Assembly: GCA_963806045.1 (NCBI GenBank)
Contig: CAWDWP010000009.1
Location: 1 to 64,000 of the forward strand
Length of the DNA: 64,000 nucleotides
Direction: 5' to 3'
DNA from: DATCHW01 sp963806045
GTDB lineage: Bacteria; Bacteroidota; Ignavibacteria; Tepidaquicellales; Tepidaquicellaceae
Position 1 is the stretch's first letter. Each line of letters opens with the position of its first letter. The notes below the pieces were generated by a model, which was given only the letters and a program-made list of their open reading frames with translations, had not been told where the DNA came from and made no database searches. Shown here one piece after another: positions 1 to 10,190 of this stretch. The position numbers were made by a program, and so were the translations under genes.

Positions 1-41
1 CTCAATAGTAATTAAAATTCAGAAGAATTAATTTATTATAT

Positions 42-1533
42 ATGAAAAAATTTATACTTCTTTTATTAGCAATATCCATATTCCTTCCGGCTTTTATTTT
101 TCCCCAGAATGATGATTTAAAGTTAAACGGGGCAAAACTGATTAAATCAGATGAACTGATGAATTCCGTGGAATATTTTGCTTCTCCCGAACTGCAGGGC
201 AGACTCGCCGGTAGTGAGGGATATTACAAGGCTGCAAATTACGCATCTGATATTTTCTTTAAGCTCGGACTGATAACTCCGTTCAATAATTCCTATTTTC
301 AGAAATTCCTGGTCGAGTATAATGAAATAAAAGCTCCCTGTAAATTTTTTGCTAAATCGGACAACGAGGACAATTATATCTATTATAAACTTGGTGATGA
401 TTTTGTTTGCAGAAGTTTTTCCGGCTCAGGTAATTTTGAAGCCCCTGTTGTCTTTTGCGGTTATGGAATGGCAGACGAAAAAATAGATTATGATGATTAT
501 TATAGTACGGATGTAAACGGAAAAATTGTAATGATATTTAAACAGGATTGTTCCTGGAACCAGGACTGGAAAGGAAACGGCAACCTGAGATATCAAGGCT
601 TTGGCTGCCGCAAAACATGGAGCAAAAGCAATAATTTTCGTTTCAAAACCAAATGATAAAGAACCTCAAAAACCTATCGGCAGCGTGCTGGATGGCGTTG
701 GAGAGCATCTCGATAATTTTCCAATGATTCACGTAAATCTTAAAATTGCTGATGAACTTCTTAAAAATTCGGGATTTACAATAAAAGAATTACAGACAAA
801 AATTGATTCTGAAAAGAAACCTAATTCAATTGAATTAAAGACTACTGCCGGAATAGAAATTAATGCTGAATTCACGAAAGAAAAGGAAACTATGAATGTC
901 GTAGGTCTGCTCGAAGGAAGTGACACAATTTTAAAACATGAATGTGTAATCATTGGTGCACACCTTGACCACGTCGGAGAACAGGCAGGAGAGATTTATT
1001 TCCCCGGTGCAAATGATAATGCTTCAGGTTCTGCCGCAGTATTGGAAATTGCAAAAGCATTTGTAAATTCAGGGATAAAACCGAAAAGGTCAATTTTCTT
1101 TATACTTTTCTCAAGCGAAGAAGCGGGACTCTTAGGGGCACAGCATTATGCCGATAATCCAATTTACCCGCTTGATAAAACAGTCGCAATGTTTAATCTC
1201 GATTGTATCGGTTATGGCGACAGTATAAGAATTGGTAACGGTGAAAGTGCACCGGAATTATATAATTATGCTCAAAACAATGACAATGAATATATCAGAA
1301 CAATGGTAAAAGGAACCTGGAAAGGCGGAGGCGCTGATGCTTCACCGTTCCACGAAAAAGGAATTCCCTGTCTTTATTTTGTAACGACAAACAGTTATGA
1401 CAATCTGCATTTAATGAGCGATAAACCTGAAACATTAAATAAAAATTTGTTTCAAAGGATAACACAGCTTGCATATCTAACATTGTTCGATATTGCAGAC
1501 GGGAAATATACCAGAGAAGAAGTGAAGAAATAA
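42..1533 (+). CDS. Secreted M28-family zinc peptidase with PA-like insert (frame broken once)
   Basis: Predicted exported aminopeptidase-type enzyme. A hydrophobic signal peptide covers residues 1-21. On the restored protein of 496 residues the di-zinc ligands are His307 (AHLDHVG), Asp325 (ANDNASGSA), Glu359-Glu360 (SSEEAGLLG), Asp387 (NLDCIGYG) and His456 (NLHLMS). Residues ~120-220 resemble a protease-associated domain. The first frame is open 42-656, but its last residues are unrelated. The second is open to 1533 and carries ALAAAKHGAKA. Dropping one G at 597-598 joins them. All catalytic residues survive, so an indel error or a very recent mutation is likely. The family is clear; the substrate is unknown. 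Confidence 0.88.
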
Positions 1534-1608
1534 GAAAAAGACGATGAAATGTAAATTTGTTATTTGATTACGTATTATTCTTATGTGTTTAAATTCAGGA
1601 AATTAATT

Positions 1609-1641
1609 AACCCCCCTTCCCCCCTTTGTAAAAAGGGGGAT
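1609..1641. repeat. C-rich/G-rich interspersed palindromic repeat, copy 1
   Basis: A run of C6, TT, C6, then TTTGTAAAAAGGGGG forms a hairpin-like unit between two genes. A near-identical unit lies at 58204-58236. The position 29 bases before the next start codon, and the second copy far away, point to a dispersed intergenic repeat rather than a gene-specific site. Confidence 0.6.
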
Positions 1642-1669
1642 AGAAGTATAATATTTAAAAATATTTATT

Positions 1670-3037
1670 ATGAAAAAAACATTTTTACTTTTGATTCTTT
1701 TTATTTTTACCTTGAGTACAGGTATGTCTCAGGAACTGAGAAGGAAAGGATTTTTTGGAGTTACCGGTGTTGATATGAATGATTCAATTTCCTCGTCACT
1801 CGGATTGAATTCTACGAAAGGATATCTGATTAAAACTATTCTTCCGAATTCTACAGCCGCAATATTTAATCTTAAAGAAAAAGATATCTTAGTTAAAATA
1901 TCAGAGCAGGAAATTAAGGAAGCAAAGAATATCTCCGTGGTTTTTAAAAATCTCAGGGAAGGTGATGATATCAGTATTACCATTATAAGAGAGAAAAACC
2001 AAATTACTTTAACCGGTAAAGTTGCTCCGAGACCCTATGAGACGTATGAAAACTCCGATGTGATATATGGTCAGACTCCTTTTAAAGGCGGATATCTCAG
2101 GACAATAATCACAAAACCGAAAAAAGAAGGAAAACATCCTGCAATATTTTTTATTCCCGGATATACCTGTATGACAATGGATAATCTAGGAAGTCACCCC
2201 TATGGTCAGTTGTTTAAAGGATTAGTTGATAAGGGTTACATACTTATGCGAGTGGAAAAACCCGGTATAGGCGACTGTGACGGAACTCCGGACTGCATTG
2301 AAACTGACCTTAAAACAGAAATAGAAGTGTTTGAAAAGGGATATGAAAAAATGCTTGAATATGATTTTGTTGATAAAGAAAATATCTTTATCATGGGACA
2401 TTCGCTTGGTGGAATAGAGGCTCCCATTATTGCACAAAAGTACAATCCCAAAGGTGTGATTGCTTATGGTACGGGAGTTAAAACCTGGTATGAATATCTG
2501 CTTGAGATGTTTCGCTTCCAGAATCCGCTTAATGGTATAAGTTATATTGATAACGAAAAACACATTCAGGCATTGATACCTCTGCTTTATAAGTATTTAA
2601 TTGAGAAGAAGACGCCGCAAGAGCTATCTGTAAATCCAGATTATAAAAAAATGATGGAAACCGATATGGAATATGATGGCGGAACTCACATCTGGACAAG
2701 AGATTACAATTACTGGCAGCAGATACAGGATGTAAATCTCACAGATTACTGGGCAGGCATTAAATCGAACGTTTTGATTATGTGGGGTGAATTTGATTTT
2801 GAAGCATTTTCAAGATTTGATCACGAATTAATAATTAATACCGTAAATCAGAACAATCCCGGAAAAGGAACTTTTATTATGCTGGAGAAAACAGACCACG
2901 CTTTTGCAGTTGTCGATAGCTACAAACAAGATGCCGACCTTATGCAATCAGGACAGTATTCAAAATATATCAGGGATAATTTTAACGGGAAACTTATCGA
3001 AGAAATAGATAAATGGATAAAATCAATTATTAAATAA
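1670..3037 (+). CDS. Secreted PDZ-domain alpha/beta hydrolase
   Basis: 455-residue exported protein. Signal peptide at residues 1-21 (ends GMSQ). Residues ~25-115 read as a PDZ domain (GFFGVTG, GYLIKTILPNSTA, NLKEKDILVKI). Residues ~140-455 are an alpha/beta hydrolase with a nucleophile elbow GHSLGG (Ser245), a late Asp in WGEFDFEAF and a late His in KTDHAF. The fold and triad suggest an esterase or peptidase; the substrate cannot be named. The start is the ATG at 1670, which gives the signal peptide. It lies between two other secreted hydrolases, 14 bases before the next gene, so co-transcription is likely. Confidence 0.85.
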   Translation: MKKTFLLLILFIFTLSTGMSQELRRKGFFGVTGVDMNDSISSSLGLNSTKGYLIKTILPNSTAAIFNLKEKDILVKISEQEIKEAKNISVVFKNLREGDDISITIIREKNQITLTGKVAPRPYETYENSDVIYGQTPFKGGYLRTIITKPKKEGKHPAIFFIPGYTCMTMDNLGSHPYGQLFKGLVDKGYILMRVEKPGIGDCDGTPDCIETDLKTEIEVFEKGYEKMLEYDFVDKENIFIMGHSLGGIEAPIIAQKYNPKGVIAYGTGVKTWYEYLLEMFRFQNPLNGISYIDNEKHIQALIPLLYKYLIEKKTPQELSVNPDYKKMMETDMEYDGGTHIWTRDYNYWQQIQDVNLTDYWAGIKSNVLIMWGEFDFEAFSRFDHELIINTVNQNNPGKGTFIMLEKTDHAFAVVDSYKQDADLMQSGQYSKYIRDNFNGKLIEEIDKWIKSIIK

Positions 3038-3051
3038 ATTTTAATTATATT

Positions 3052-5089
3052 ATGAAATCTTATATTACATTATTATTTACAATTATAACTTTATTAATTA
3101 TGCAAAAAGTTTATCCTCAGGATAAAGCAGGTTTTATTGATAATGATACACGTACAAAGGTAAAACAGACACTGCTGGATAAATACGGAGACAAAGTAAA
3201 ATTCAGGATAGAGCGAGGTGTAGAGCAGGCTGCTAATTTATGGCGGGAAGAAGATGGCGGCAAAGATGTTTTTGTATCGTATTGCACAGAAAATTTTGCG
3301 GGTGATAATACAGCACTTGAAGCTTTATTCCAGAGAGCAGAATATTATAATGAGATTCTTTCAGGTTACTTTAATGAAATGACGATGGGTTTGAAGCAAT
3401 ATCTCGACCTTGACTGGGGAGAAATTCAACCGATAGATTTGAAAATGGGCGGCTTCGAACCGGCGGCGCATTTAACTGAAGATTTATTCAAAAATAAATT
3501 TGCCTTCAGTATAGTTTTGAATTTTCCTCAATACACACTTGAAGAAAAAGTTAATATGGGAAGCGGCTGGAGCAGAAAGGAATGGGCTTATGCAAGACTT
3601 GGAAACCGTTTCCAGACAAGAATTCCGGCAGATATAAATCAGAAAGTTACAGAAACATTAATTGATGCAGACCATTATATTTCCGAATATAATATTTTAA
3701 TGGGTTCCCTGGTTGATGAAAATATGAAAACTTATTTCCCTGCTGATATGAAGCTGATTAGCCACTGGGGATTGAGGGATGAACTGAAAGCACATTATGG
3801 AAATGCTTCTGAGCTTCCAAAGCAAAAAATGATTTACGATGTGATGAAAAGAATTATCAATCAGGATATTCCGGGAAGTGTTATCAACTCAAATAAGTAT
3901 CAATGGAATCCGGCAACAAACAAAATATATGACAACGGAAAAGAAATAAGTTTTACTCCGGAACCTGATACTCGCTATGCAAAACTGCTTAATGTTTTCA
4001 AGATTATGGAAATGGTTGATCCTTATTATCCGCAGCTTAAACACTCACGTCCTGAGAAGTTTTGAAGCTGAACGGGAAGTAGCCGAAAAAGATGCTGAAA
4101 AGATTTTTGATGAACTATTATCATCACCGCAGGTTAAAAAAGTCGCTGATTTTATAAAGAAACGGCTTGGCAGAGAACTTGAACCATTTGATATATGGTA
4201 CACAGGTTTCAAAAGCCGCGTGAATATTAACGAAGAAGAACTTGATAAAATTACAAAGGCAAAATATCCGACACCGGAAGCCTTTGAAAAAGATATTATT
4301 AACATACTTCTGAAACTCGGATTCCCTCAATCTGACGCTGAATATATTTCAGATAAGATAGCGGTAGACCCTGCGAGAGGTTCCGGACACGCACTGGGAA
4401 CAACAATTAGGAAATTCAAATCCCATCTCAGAACAAGAGTAATGAATGACGGAATGAATTATAAAGGTTATAATATTGCTGTTCACGAGCTTGGACACAA
4501 TGTTGAGCAAACACTGACATTATATAAGATGGATTATTACTCACTGACAGGGGTGCCGAATACAAGTTTTACAGAAGCATTCGCATTCCTGTTCCAGAGA
4601 CGCGACCTTGAATTACTTGGAATAAAAAACGAAGATACCAAAGCCAAAGATTTGGAAATACTTGACAATTTCTGGGATGCATATGAGATAATGGGAGTGT
4701 CATTAATGGATATGAAAGTTTGGGACTGGATGTATCAGCATCCGGATGCTTCACCGGCAGAATTGAAAAATGCTGTAGTATCAATAGCAAAAGAGGTCTG
4801 GAATAAATATTATGCCGATGTTTTCGGAAGCAAAGATGAAGTAATATTTGCAATTTATTCACATATGATAGATGCAGCACTTTATCTTCCGAATTATGCC
4901 TTCGGACATCTGATTGAATTTCAGATAAAAGACTACCTTAAAGATAAATCTCTTGGACCGGAAATGATGAGAATGTGTGCATCGGGAAATATAATACCCC
5001 AGCAATGGATGAAGAACGCCGTGGGGATGGAAATTTCTGCTGAACCAATGCTGAATGCCGTCGACGAAGTGATGGGAAGAATGAAGTAA
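3052..5089 (+). CDS. Exported HEXXH zinc metallopeptidase, about 678 aa (frame broken once)
   Basis: Signal peptide at residues 1-23. The zinc motif HELGH starts at restored residue 478, and a candidate third ligand, Glu508, lies in NTSFTEAFAF, the spacing expected of a gluzincin. The long helical protein is M3/M49-like in size, but I cannot fix the family. The first frame stops at 4065 and the second is open to 5089. Removing one T from the TTTT at 4060-4063 gives EKFEAEREVAEKDAEK and a continuous 678-residue protein. The active site is intact, so sequence error or recent mutation is likely. It follows the PDZ hydrolase by 14 bases. Confidence 0.78.
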
Positions 5090-5127
5090 ATCATAAAAAC
5101 TAAAATTATAATATAATTATATAACTA

Positions 5128-5658
5128 ATGATAATTGATAAAATCGAAAATGCAAATTTATACTACGGTATAAACGAAAGGATAACAAAAGCTTTAAAGT
5201 TTTTAGAGACTGAAGATTTGCCGAATATTAATGAGGGCAGGTATGAAATTGTCGTGGATGACGTATATGCATTGATAAACAATTATGACACTAAAAATTC
5301 CGATGATTGCAATCTTGAAGCACACAGAAAATTTATCGATGTGCAATATGTTGTTTCGGGTTCTGAGTTAATGGGTTATGTTCCTTTGAAGGAACAAAAG
5401 CCGTTCAAGGAATATGATGCGGAAAAAGATTTTATTCTTTACAAAGATGACCCGTCATTTGTTAAACTTGACGCCGGAATGTTCGCAATACTTTTTCCCG
5501 GTGAACTTCATATTCCCGGAATAATGATAAATAATCCTGCTAAAGTAAAAAAGGTTGTAATAAAAGTCAGGGTGTATAAAAATTATTTTGCACTATACAC
5601 CCCACCCCTTTCCCCTCCCCTGGAATTGGGAGGGGAATTTACTTTGAATAAATATTAA
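5128..5658 (+). CDS. YhcH/YjgK/YiaL family protein
   Basis: 176-residue cytosolic cupin-like protein of the YhcH (DUF386) family; characterised members act as sugar anomerases or accessory proteins in sialic acid and galactoside use. Family hallmarks are NLEAHRKFIDVQYVVSG, the YDAEKDFILYKDD stretch and a late FPGELHIPG with the metal-site histidine. The normal family ends near KVRVYK (residue ~150). The last ~25 residues (YTPPLSPPLELGG and beyond) are translated from an intergenic-type palindromic repeat, so they are probably an acquired tail. The start is the ATG at 5128. Confidence 0.85.
   Translation: MIIDKIENANLYYGINERITKALKFLETEDLPNINEGRYEIVVDDVYALINNYDTKNSDDCNLEAHRKFIDVQYVVSGSELMGYVPLKEQKPFKEYDAEKDFILYKDDPSFVKLDAGMFAILFPGELHIPGIMINNPAKVKKVVIKVRVYKNYFALYTPPLSPPLELGGEFTLNKY
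5610..5637. repeat. Palindromic repeat inside the YhcH 3' end
   Basis: Arms TTCCCCTCCC (5610-5619) and GGGAGGGGAA (5628-5637) pair perfectly around an 8-base loop. The unit sits in the last codons of the YhcH gene and looks like the C-rich/G-rich repeats common between genes. Confidence 0.6.
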
Positions 5659-5840
5659 TATTTTCGTCTGTCGTGTTTTTTGTTTTATTAATAGCATTCA
5701 AATTAGTACTGAATTTAAAAAATTCGCATGCTTCCACTCACGCATGTACAAAGCGGGGCTAGGGGGGTTAAGTTTTCGAAATTACAGAACTGCAAAAAAT
5801 ATATTGCAATTCTCGAAGCCTCTTAATAAATTTCAAAAAA

Positions 5841-5847
5841 AGGAGGG
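5841..5847 (+). promoter_or_regulatory. Strong Shine-Dalgarno site before the GYD gene
   Basis: AGGAGGG lies 7 bases before the ATG at 5855. Most starts in this window lack such a site, so it is strong support for the chosen start. Confidence 0.7.
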
Positions 5848-5854
5848 TTATAAA

Positions 5855-6152
5855 ATGAAGACATTTATATTAATGACGAAGCTATCTTCGGATATGACAC
5901 GACAAACTCAAGGAAAGAAAGAAAACAGGACATGCCTGGCTGAGCGAAGTTAAGAAAAAATGTCCGGACGTGAAATTTAAATCACATTATGCTTTATTAG
6001 GCAAATATGATTTTCTGGATATTTATGAAGCTCCTGATGAAGAAACCGCAGCAAAGGTTTCAATGATAAGCCTTGCAAACGGAGCAACAGTAGCCGAAAG
6101 CTGGACTGCGATTCCTTATAACAGGTTTCTTAAACTGGTAGAAGAAATCTGA
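5855..6152 (+). CDS. GYD domain protein (frame broken once)
   Basis: Small cytosolic GYD-family protein (role unknown), 98 residues once the frame is restored, the usual family length. The first frame (MKTFILMTKLSSDMT) meets the second (DKLKERKKTGHAWLSEV) if one base is removed near 5899-5900. The second half carries the family signature GKYDFLDIYEAPDEETAAKV and ends LVEEI. The start at 5855 is set by the AGGAGGG site. The single indel in an otherwise perfect family sequence suggests sequence error. Confidence 0.75.
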
Positions 6153-6311
6153 TTTTTGTAAATATTTTTTCACCTACAATAAAGTCATAACTCGGGAAAT
6201 AATTTCCTGAACTTTTCTTTATATAAAATTTCACCCATTAATATAAATTCCCAATAAACCTTATAAGATTTATTTTTGTTGTTGTCCTTAAGAAAATTTA
6301 AAGAATAAAAT

Positions 6312-6776
6312 ATGAATGAAAATATAACATCGCAATTCGATATGCATACAAGATTATTTAATAATGTATTGCAGGGTATTGGAGAAGAAGAATCGTATAA
6401 CAGGTTCAACAATTCCAACAACGTCAAATGGCTTGCGGGTCATTTAGTCTCTACAAGATTATTGTTTGCAAATTTATCCGGTTTATCGGATGATGACAGA
6501 TTTAAAATATTCGTTAAAGGATTCGACAGCTCACTTAATTACCCGTCGCTTGAACAGGTAAAATCAAAATGGAATGAAATCGCTCCCGTGATAAGCAACG
6601 GTTTAAAAAATCTTTCCCCTGATGAACTAAAAGGAAAAGGAATTTTCCAAACTCCTATAGGCGATGATAATATGAAAAATTTTATCGACTTTGTACTTCA
6701 TCACGAGGCTTATCATATCGGGCAAATCGGGTTTATTCGGAAACAGCTTGGAAAAGAATCAATGAAATATGATTAA
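6312..6776 (+). CDS. DinB family protein
   Basis: 154-residue four-helix protein of the DinB/DfsB superfamily, which hold a metal ion and include thiol-S-transferases. The three expected histidines are visible in WLAGHLVSTR and in the late HHEAYHIGQIG. Start ATG at 6312. It is followed after 49 bases by an SRPBCC gene, a common companion in stress-type gene groups. The actual substrate is unknown. Confidence 0.85.
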   Translation: MNENITSQFDMHTRLFNNVLQGIGEEESYNRFNNSNNVKWLAGHLVSTRLLFANLSGLSDDDRFKIFVKGFDSSLNYPSLEQVKSKWNEIAPVISNGLKNLSPDELKGKGIFQTPIGDDNMKNFIDFVLHHEAYHIGQIGFIRKQLGKESMKYD

Positions 6777-6825
6777 TTTATTTTATCAGCCTGAATAAGT
6801 CAGTAAATGACTATTCGTAATTTAT

Positions 6826-7281
6826 ATGAAGGTTACCGATAAAACTATCTTAAAAAAAATTACAGCAAATTGTTCACTGGATACTGCCTGGTGGAAATGG
6901 ACTACTCACGAAGGATTGATAACTTTCTTCGGAAAGGATAATAAAATAGAGCTTACTGAAGGCGGATGTTTTGAAATTTATTTTCTGATGGAAAATCCTG
7001 TTGGATTAAGAGGAAGTGAAGAATGTAAAATATTAACTTTTACTCCGAAGGAAATGATTTCTTTTACATGGAATGCCCCTCCGGAATTCAAAGAAGTAAG
7101 AGAATCATCTCACTATACTGCGGTGATTGTTAATTTCCGGGCGATTAATGTTAAACAAACTGAAGTTTCAATCAGACACCTGGGATGGCCTAAAGATAAA
7201 AAATGGGAACCGGTGTTTAAATATTTTGATACCGCCTGGAAAAGTGTACTTAAAAAATTTGAACAAAGCTGTTTGAATTAA
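6826..7281 (+). CDS. SRPBCC/AHSA1-type domain protein
   Basis: 151-residue cytosolic protein with the START-like fold expected of AHSA1 homologues: a leading strand with DTAWWKWTTHEGL, a central GGCFEIYF, ILTFTPKEMISFTW, and a C-terminal helix with YFDTAWKSVLKKF. Such proteins bind hydrophobic ligands or act as Hsp90 co-chaperones; here no specific function can be assigned. Confidence 0.8.
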   Translation: MKVTDKTILKKITANCSLDTAWWKWTTHEGLITFFGKDNKIELTEGGCFEIYFLMENPVGLRGSEECKILTFTPKEMISFTWNAPPEFKEVRESSHYTAVIVNFRAINVKQTEVSIRHLGWPKDKKWEPVFKYFDTAWKSVLKKFEQSCLN

Positions 7282-7374
7282 ATGTTTTATTAACCTTATT
7301 CGTTTCCCTGAATAATTTTAAATACATAGAACTTTACAACAGACATAATTGTTTTATATTTAAAGTTATTAGCA

Positions 7375-8496
7375 ATGAATAAGATATTAATGCTTGTTTT
7401 TACAAGCCTGATTATCGCTTTTGCCTGTGGAAAATCTACGAACCATACCGTTTCAAAGATAAGTTCAACAAATTCCTCCGGTAAACTTGAAGGAACTTCA
7501 GAAATGGCATTTCCGAGATCCGGACATTCTGCTACCTTATTACCAAACGGTGACGTATTAATTGCAGGTGGAATGGAGAAAAACAGGGTGTTTCTTAATT
7601 CTGCAGAGATATTTTCTCCGAAAACTAATTTGTTTACCCCCGCACAAAACTTGAACCGGAAAAGGGTGGGTCACGTATCTGTTTTATTAAAAGATGGGAA
7701 AGTTTTGATTTTAGGAGGATTCGGCGATGATGGAATTCTTTCGAGTGCAGAATTATTCGACCCTAATACAGGATTATTTGAAAATATTGAATCCATGAAA
7801 TTTAAGCGCGGGGATTTTTCAGCAACATTGTTAAGTAATGGTACTGTTCTGATTACAGGTGGAGAAGGCGAATCAAATGGTCCCCTTTTGAGTGCAGAGA
7901 TTTATGATCCATCGACAGGATTATTCACATTAACCGGAAATATGAATTCAGCTAGAACGATGCACACAGCAACATTATTAGATAATGGAAAAGTACTGAT
8001 TGCAGGCGGAGGTTCATATCAAAATCCCCTTTCTTCAGCTGAAATTTACAACCCTGATACAAAAGTATTCACTAACACCGGGAGTATGAGCGGTTCTGTC
8101 TACAAACACGCTGCTGTTAAATTAAACAATGGTGATGTAATGATAATGGGAGGATCAGACGGAAAAGATTGGAATGGGAATCTTCTAAATATACAGTTAT
8201 ATAATGTGCAAACATCTGTATTTTCTAAGTCGGGAGATATGCTTGAGGCAAGATTTAAAATTACAAATTCTGTAGTTCTTCTTCAAAGTGGAAATATCTT
8301 AATTTCGGGAGGTTATAAGCAATCAGAACTTTATGATACCAAAGAAAATTCCTTTAATAATGTGAATGGAGAGATGGATTTAGCCCGATATTATTCAACT
8401 GCAACGTTATTAAATGATGGAAGGGTTTTAATTACGGGCGGATATGATACACAAGGTATTGCAACGAATAAAGCGTGGATATTTAATGAGCAATAA
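7375..8496 (+). CDS. Kelch-repeat lipoprotein
   Basis: 373 residues. The N-terminus is a lipoprotein signal with lipobox AFAC, making Cys18 the lipid-modified residue. The rest is six or seven Kelch-type blades, each with a hydrophobic strand, a GG pair (VLIAGG, VLILGG, VLITGG, VMIMGG) and a SAEIYDPxT-like turn, predicting a beta-propeller on the membrane surface. It may bind proteins or glycans, but nothing shows a catalytic site. A clear terminator follows, so it is probably the last gene of its transcript. Confidence 0.88.
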   Translation: MNKILMLVFTSLIIAFACGKSTNHTVSKISSTNSSGKLEGTSEMAFPRSGHSATLLPNGDVLIAGGMEKNRVFLNSAEIFSPKTNLFTPAQNLNRKRVGHVSVLLKDGKVLILGGFGDDGILSSAELFDPNTGLFENIESMKFKRGDFSATLLSNGTVLITGGEGESNGPLLSAEIYDPSTGLFTLTGNMNSARTMHTATLLDNGKVLIAGGGSYQNPLSSAEIYNPDTKVFTNTGSMSGSVYKHAAVKLNNGDVMIMGGSDGKDWNGNLLNIQLYNVQTSVFSKSGDMLEARFKITNSVVLLQSGNILISGGYKQSELYDTKENSFNNVNGEMDLARYYSTATLLNDGRVLITGGYDTQGIATNKAWIFNEQ

Positions 8497-8502
8497 AATA
8501 TG

Positions 8503-8545
8503 ATAGGTTTTTGTTTGATAAATATAAAACCTATGTTTTTCTTTT
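8503..8545 (+). terminator. Rho-independent terminator after the Kelch gene
   Basis: A 9-bp stem, ATAGGTTTT (8503-8511) with AAAACCTAT (8526-8534), is followed by GTTTTTCTTTT. It starts 7 bases after the stop codon. Confidence 0.65.
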
Positions 8546-8715
8546 AATAACATTTATTAGGTTCTTTTGATTTTCGGACATAAAATCTTTGTTCAGTTCT
8601 TAAAATATTATATTTCTTATCCTGCAATTTCTCTTTTTTAAAATAACAGCTCATTTATTTTTCAACCAATTTTTATTAACTTAAAAAAATATTATCAAAC
8701 AAATATTAAAAAATT

Positions 8716-9330
8716 ATGGGTACTAAAGATAAAAGAGTTGATTTATATATTAATAAATCAGCGGATTATGCAAAACCGATACTTAATCATATCCGGGAAC
8801 TTGTACACAAAGCTTGCCCGGATGTAGTAGAAACAATAAAATGGGGATTCCCCTCCTTTGATTATAAAGGTCCTATGTGCAGCATGGCATCATTTAAGCA
8901 GCATTGTGCATTTGGATTCTGGAAAAATTCAATAATGAAAGACCCGAATAAAATTTTTAAGCGTGATGAAAATACGGCAATGGGAAGTTTTGGACAGCTA
9001 AAAAGTCTTGGTGATTTAGCGAAGGACAAAATTTTAATTGATTATATAAAACAAGCTGTAAAACTGAATGACGAAGGAATAAAACTCCCCGCAAAATCGA
9101 AACCTGTCCAGCAGAAAGAACTCATTGTTCCCGATTATTTTACTAAAGCATTAAACAAAAACAAGAAAGCTTTAAAGACTTTTGAAATTTTCAGTCCTTC
9201 AAAAAAGAAAGAATATGTGGAGTGGGTAACTGAAGCAAAGACCGAAGAAACTAAGAACAAACGTCTTGAAACTGCTGTTGAATGGATGGCAGAGGGTAAA
9301 TCCAGAAACTGGAAATATGAAAGGAAGTAG
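8716..9330 (+). CDS. DUF1801 / YdeI-OmdA family protein
   Basis: 204-residue cytosolic protein with two recognised parts: an N-terminal DUF1801 domain (ETIKWGFPSFDYKG, CAFGFWK) and a C-terminal YdeI/OmdA segment (FEIFSPSKKKEYVEWV, KNKRLETAVEWMAEGKSRNWKY). YdeI has been linked to resistance to antimicrobial peptides; the biochemical role is unclear. The next gene starts 27 bases downstream, so the two may share a transcript. Confidence 0.85.
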   Translation: MGTKDKRVDLYINKSADYAKPILNHIRELVHKACPDVVETIKWGFPSFDYKGPMCSMASFKQHCAFGFWKNSIMKDPNKIFKRDENTAMGSFGQLKSLGDLAKDKILIDYIKQAVKLNDEGIKLPAKSKPVQQKELIVPDYFTKALNKNKKALKTFEIFSPSKKKEYVEWVTEAKTEETKNKRLETAVEWMAEGKSRNWKYERK

Positions 9331-9357
9331 GGGTTTTTATTATTAACTTAAATTAAA

Positions 9358-10035
9358 ATGAAGACTGCATTAGTTATAGGTGCCACGGGTTTAACAGGTT
9401 CATTTCTGGTAAATTTTCTTCTTGAAGATGCAAGGTTCTCCAAAGTAAAAATTTTTACCCGCAGGAAAACCGGAATATCAGATAATAAACTCGAAGAGTA
9501 CCTGATTGATTTTGATAATCCTGAAACTGAACAGGATATTCTGAAAGGAGATGTCTTATTCTCAACTCTTGGTACAACAATCCGCAAAGCAGGAAGCAAA
9601 GAAGCACAATATAAAATTGATTACACATATCAATATAAAATTGCAGAAATCTGTGCAAGAAATAATACCGGTACTTATGTACTATTATCCTCTGCAGGTG
9701 CCAACCCGGCGTCAAAAATTTTTTACTCAAAAATGAAAGGTGAGCTTGATCGGGATGTCCGGAAACTTCCTTTTCAAAATATTAGAATTTTGAAGCCGGG
9801 AATTCTCGAAGGAGAAAGAAACGAACACAGAACCGGTGAAAAAGTGATGATAAATTTGTCAAAGATAATTTCAAAACTTCCCGGATTAAAAAAACTCAGA
9901 CCGATTCACGCAAGAACTGTTGCACGGGCAATGATTAATTCTTGTTTTGATGAAACAATGGGGGTAAAGACATATACAATGGAAGAGGTTTTTTTGTTGA
10001 GTAATGATAAACGATTAATGAATATAAAGAACTAA
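9358..10035 (+). CDS. NAD(P)-binding oxidoreductase, HTATIP2-like
   Basis: 225 residues with an N-terminal Rossmann motif GATGLTGSFL, a second strand ending FTRR, an FSTLGTT turn and LSSAGANPAS followed by FYSKMKGELD, the YxxxK of extended/atypical SDR enzymes. This matches small NAD(P)H-binding proteins related to HTATIP2. Substrate unknown. Confidence 0.8.
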   Translation: MKTALVIGATGLTGSFLVNFLLEDARFSKVKIFTRRKTGISDNKLEEYLIDFDNPETEQDILKGDVLFSTLGTTIRKAGSKEAQYKIDYTYQYKIAEICARNNTGTYVLLSSAGANPASKIFYSKMKGELDRDVRKLPFQNIRILKPGILEGERNEHRTGEKVMINLSKIISKLPGLKKLRPIHARTVARAMINSCFDETMGVKTYTMEEVFLLSNDKRLMNIKN

Positions 10036-10190
10036 AATATCAGCAATTAAAAAATATAAAAGCATGGCAAAAAAGAAATCAAGAGCATCGATCAAGTAAA
10101 TCATTCCTCGTTTAACCCTAAATTAAACTTCTTATCTGTCTCGCTTGTTAGGAATAAAGATAATTCAATAATTACATTAATATATTATTT

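Noticed and set aside
3052..5089. Assignment as dipeptidyl peptidase III (M49)
   Set aside because: M49 has HExxGH with one more residue between the ligands; here the motif is HELGH, so only the broader metallopeptidase class is claimed.
10064..10099. Tiny open frame MAKKKSRASIK
   Set aside because: Only 11 codons, no ribosome site and no family match; too short to support as a gene.
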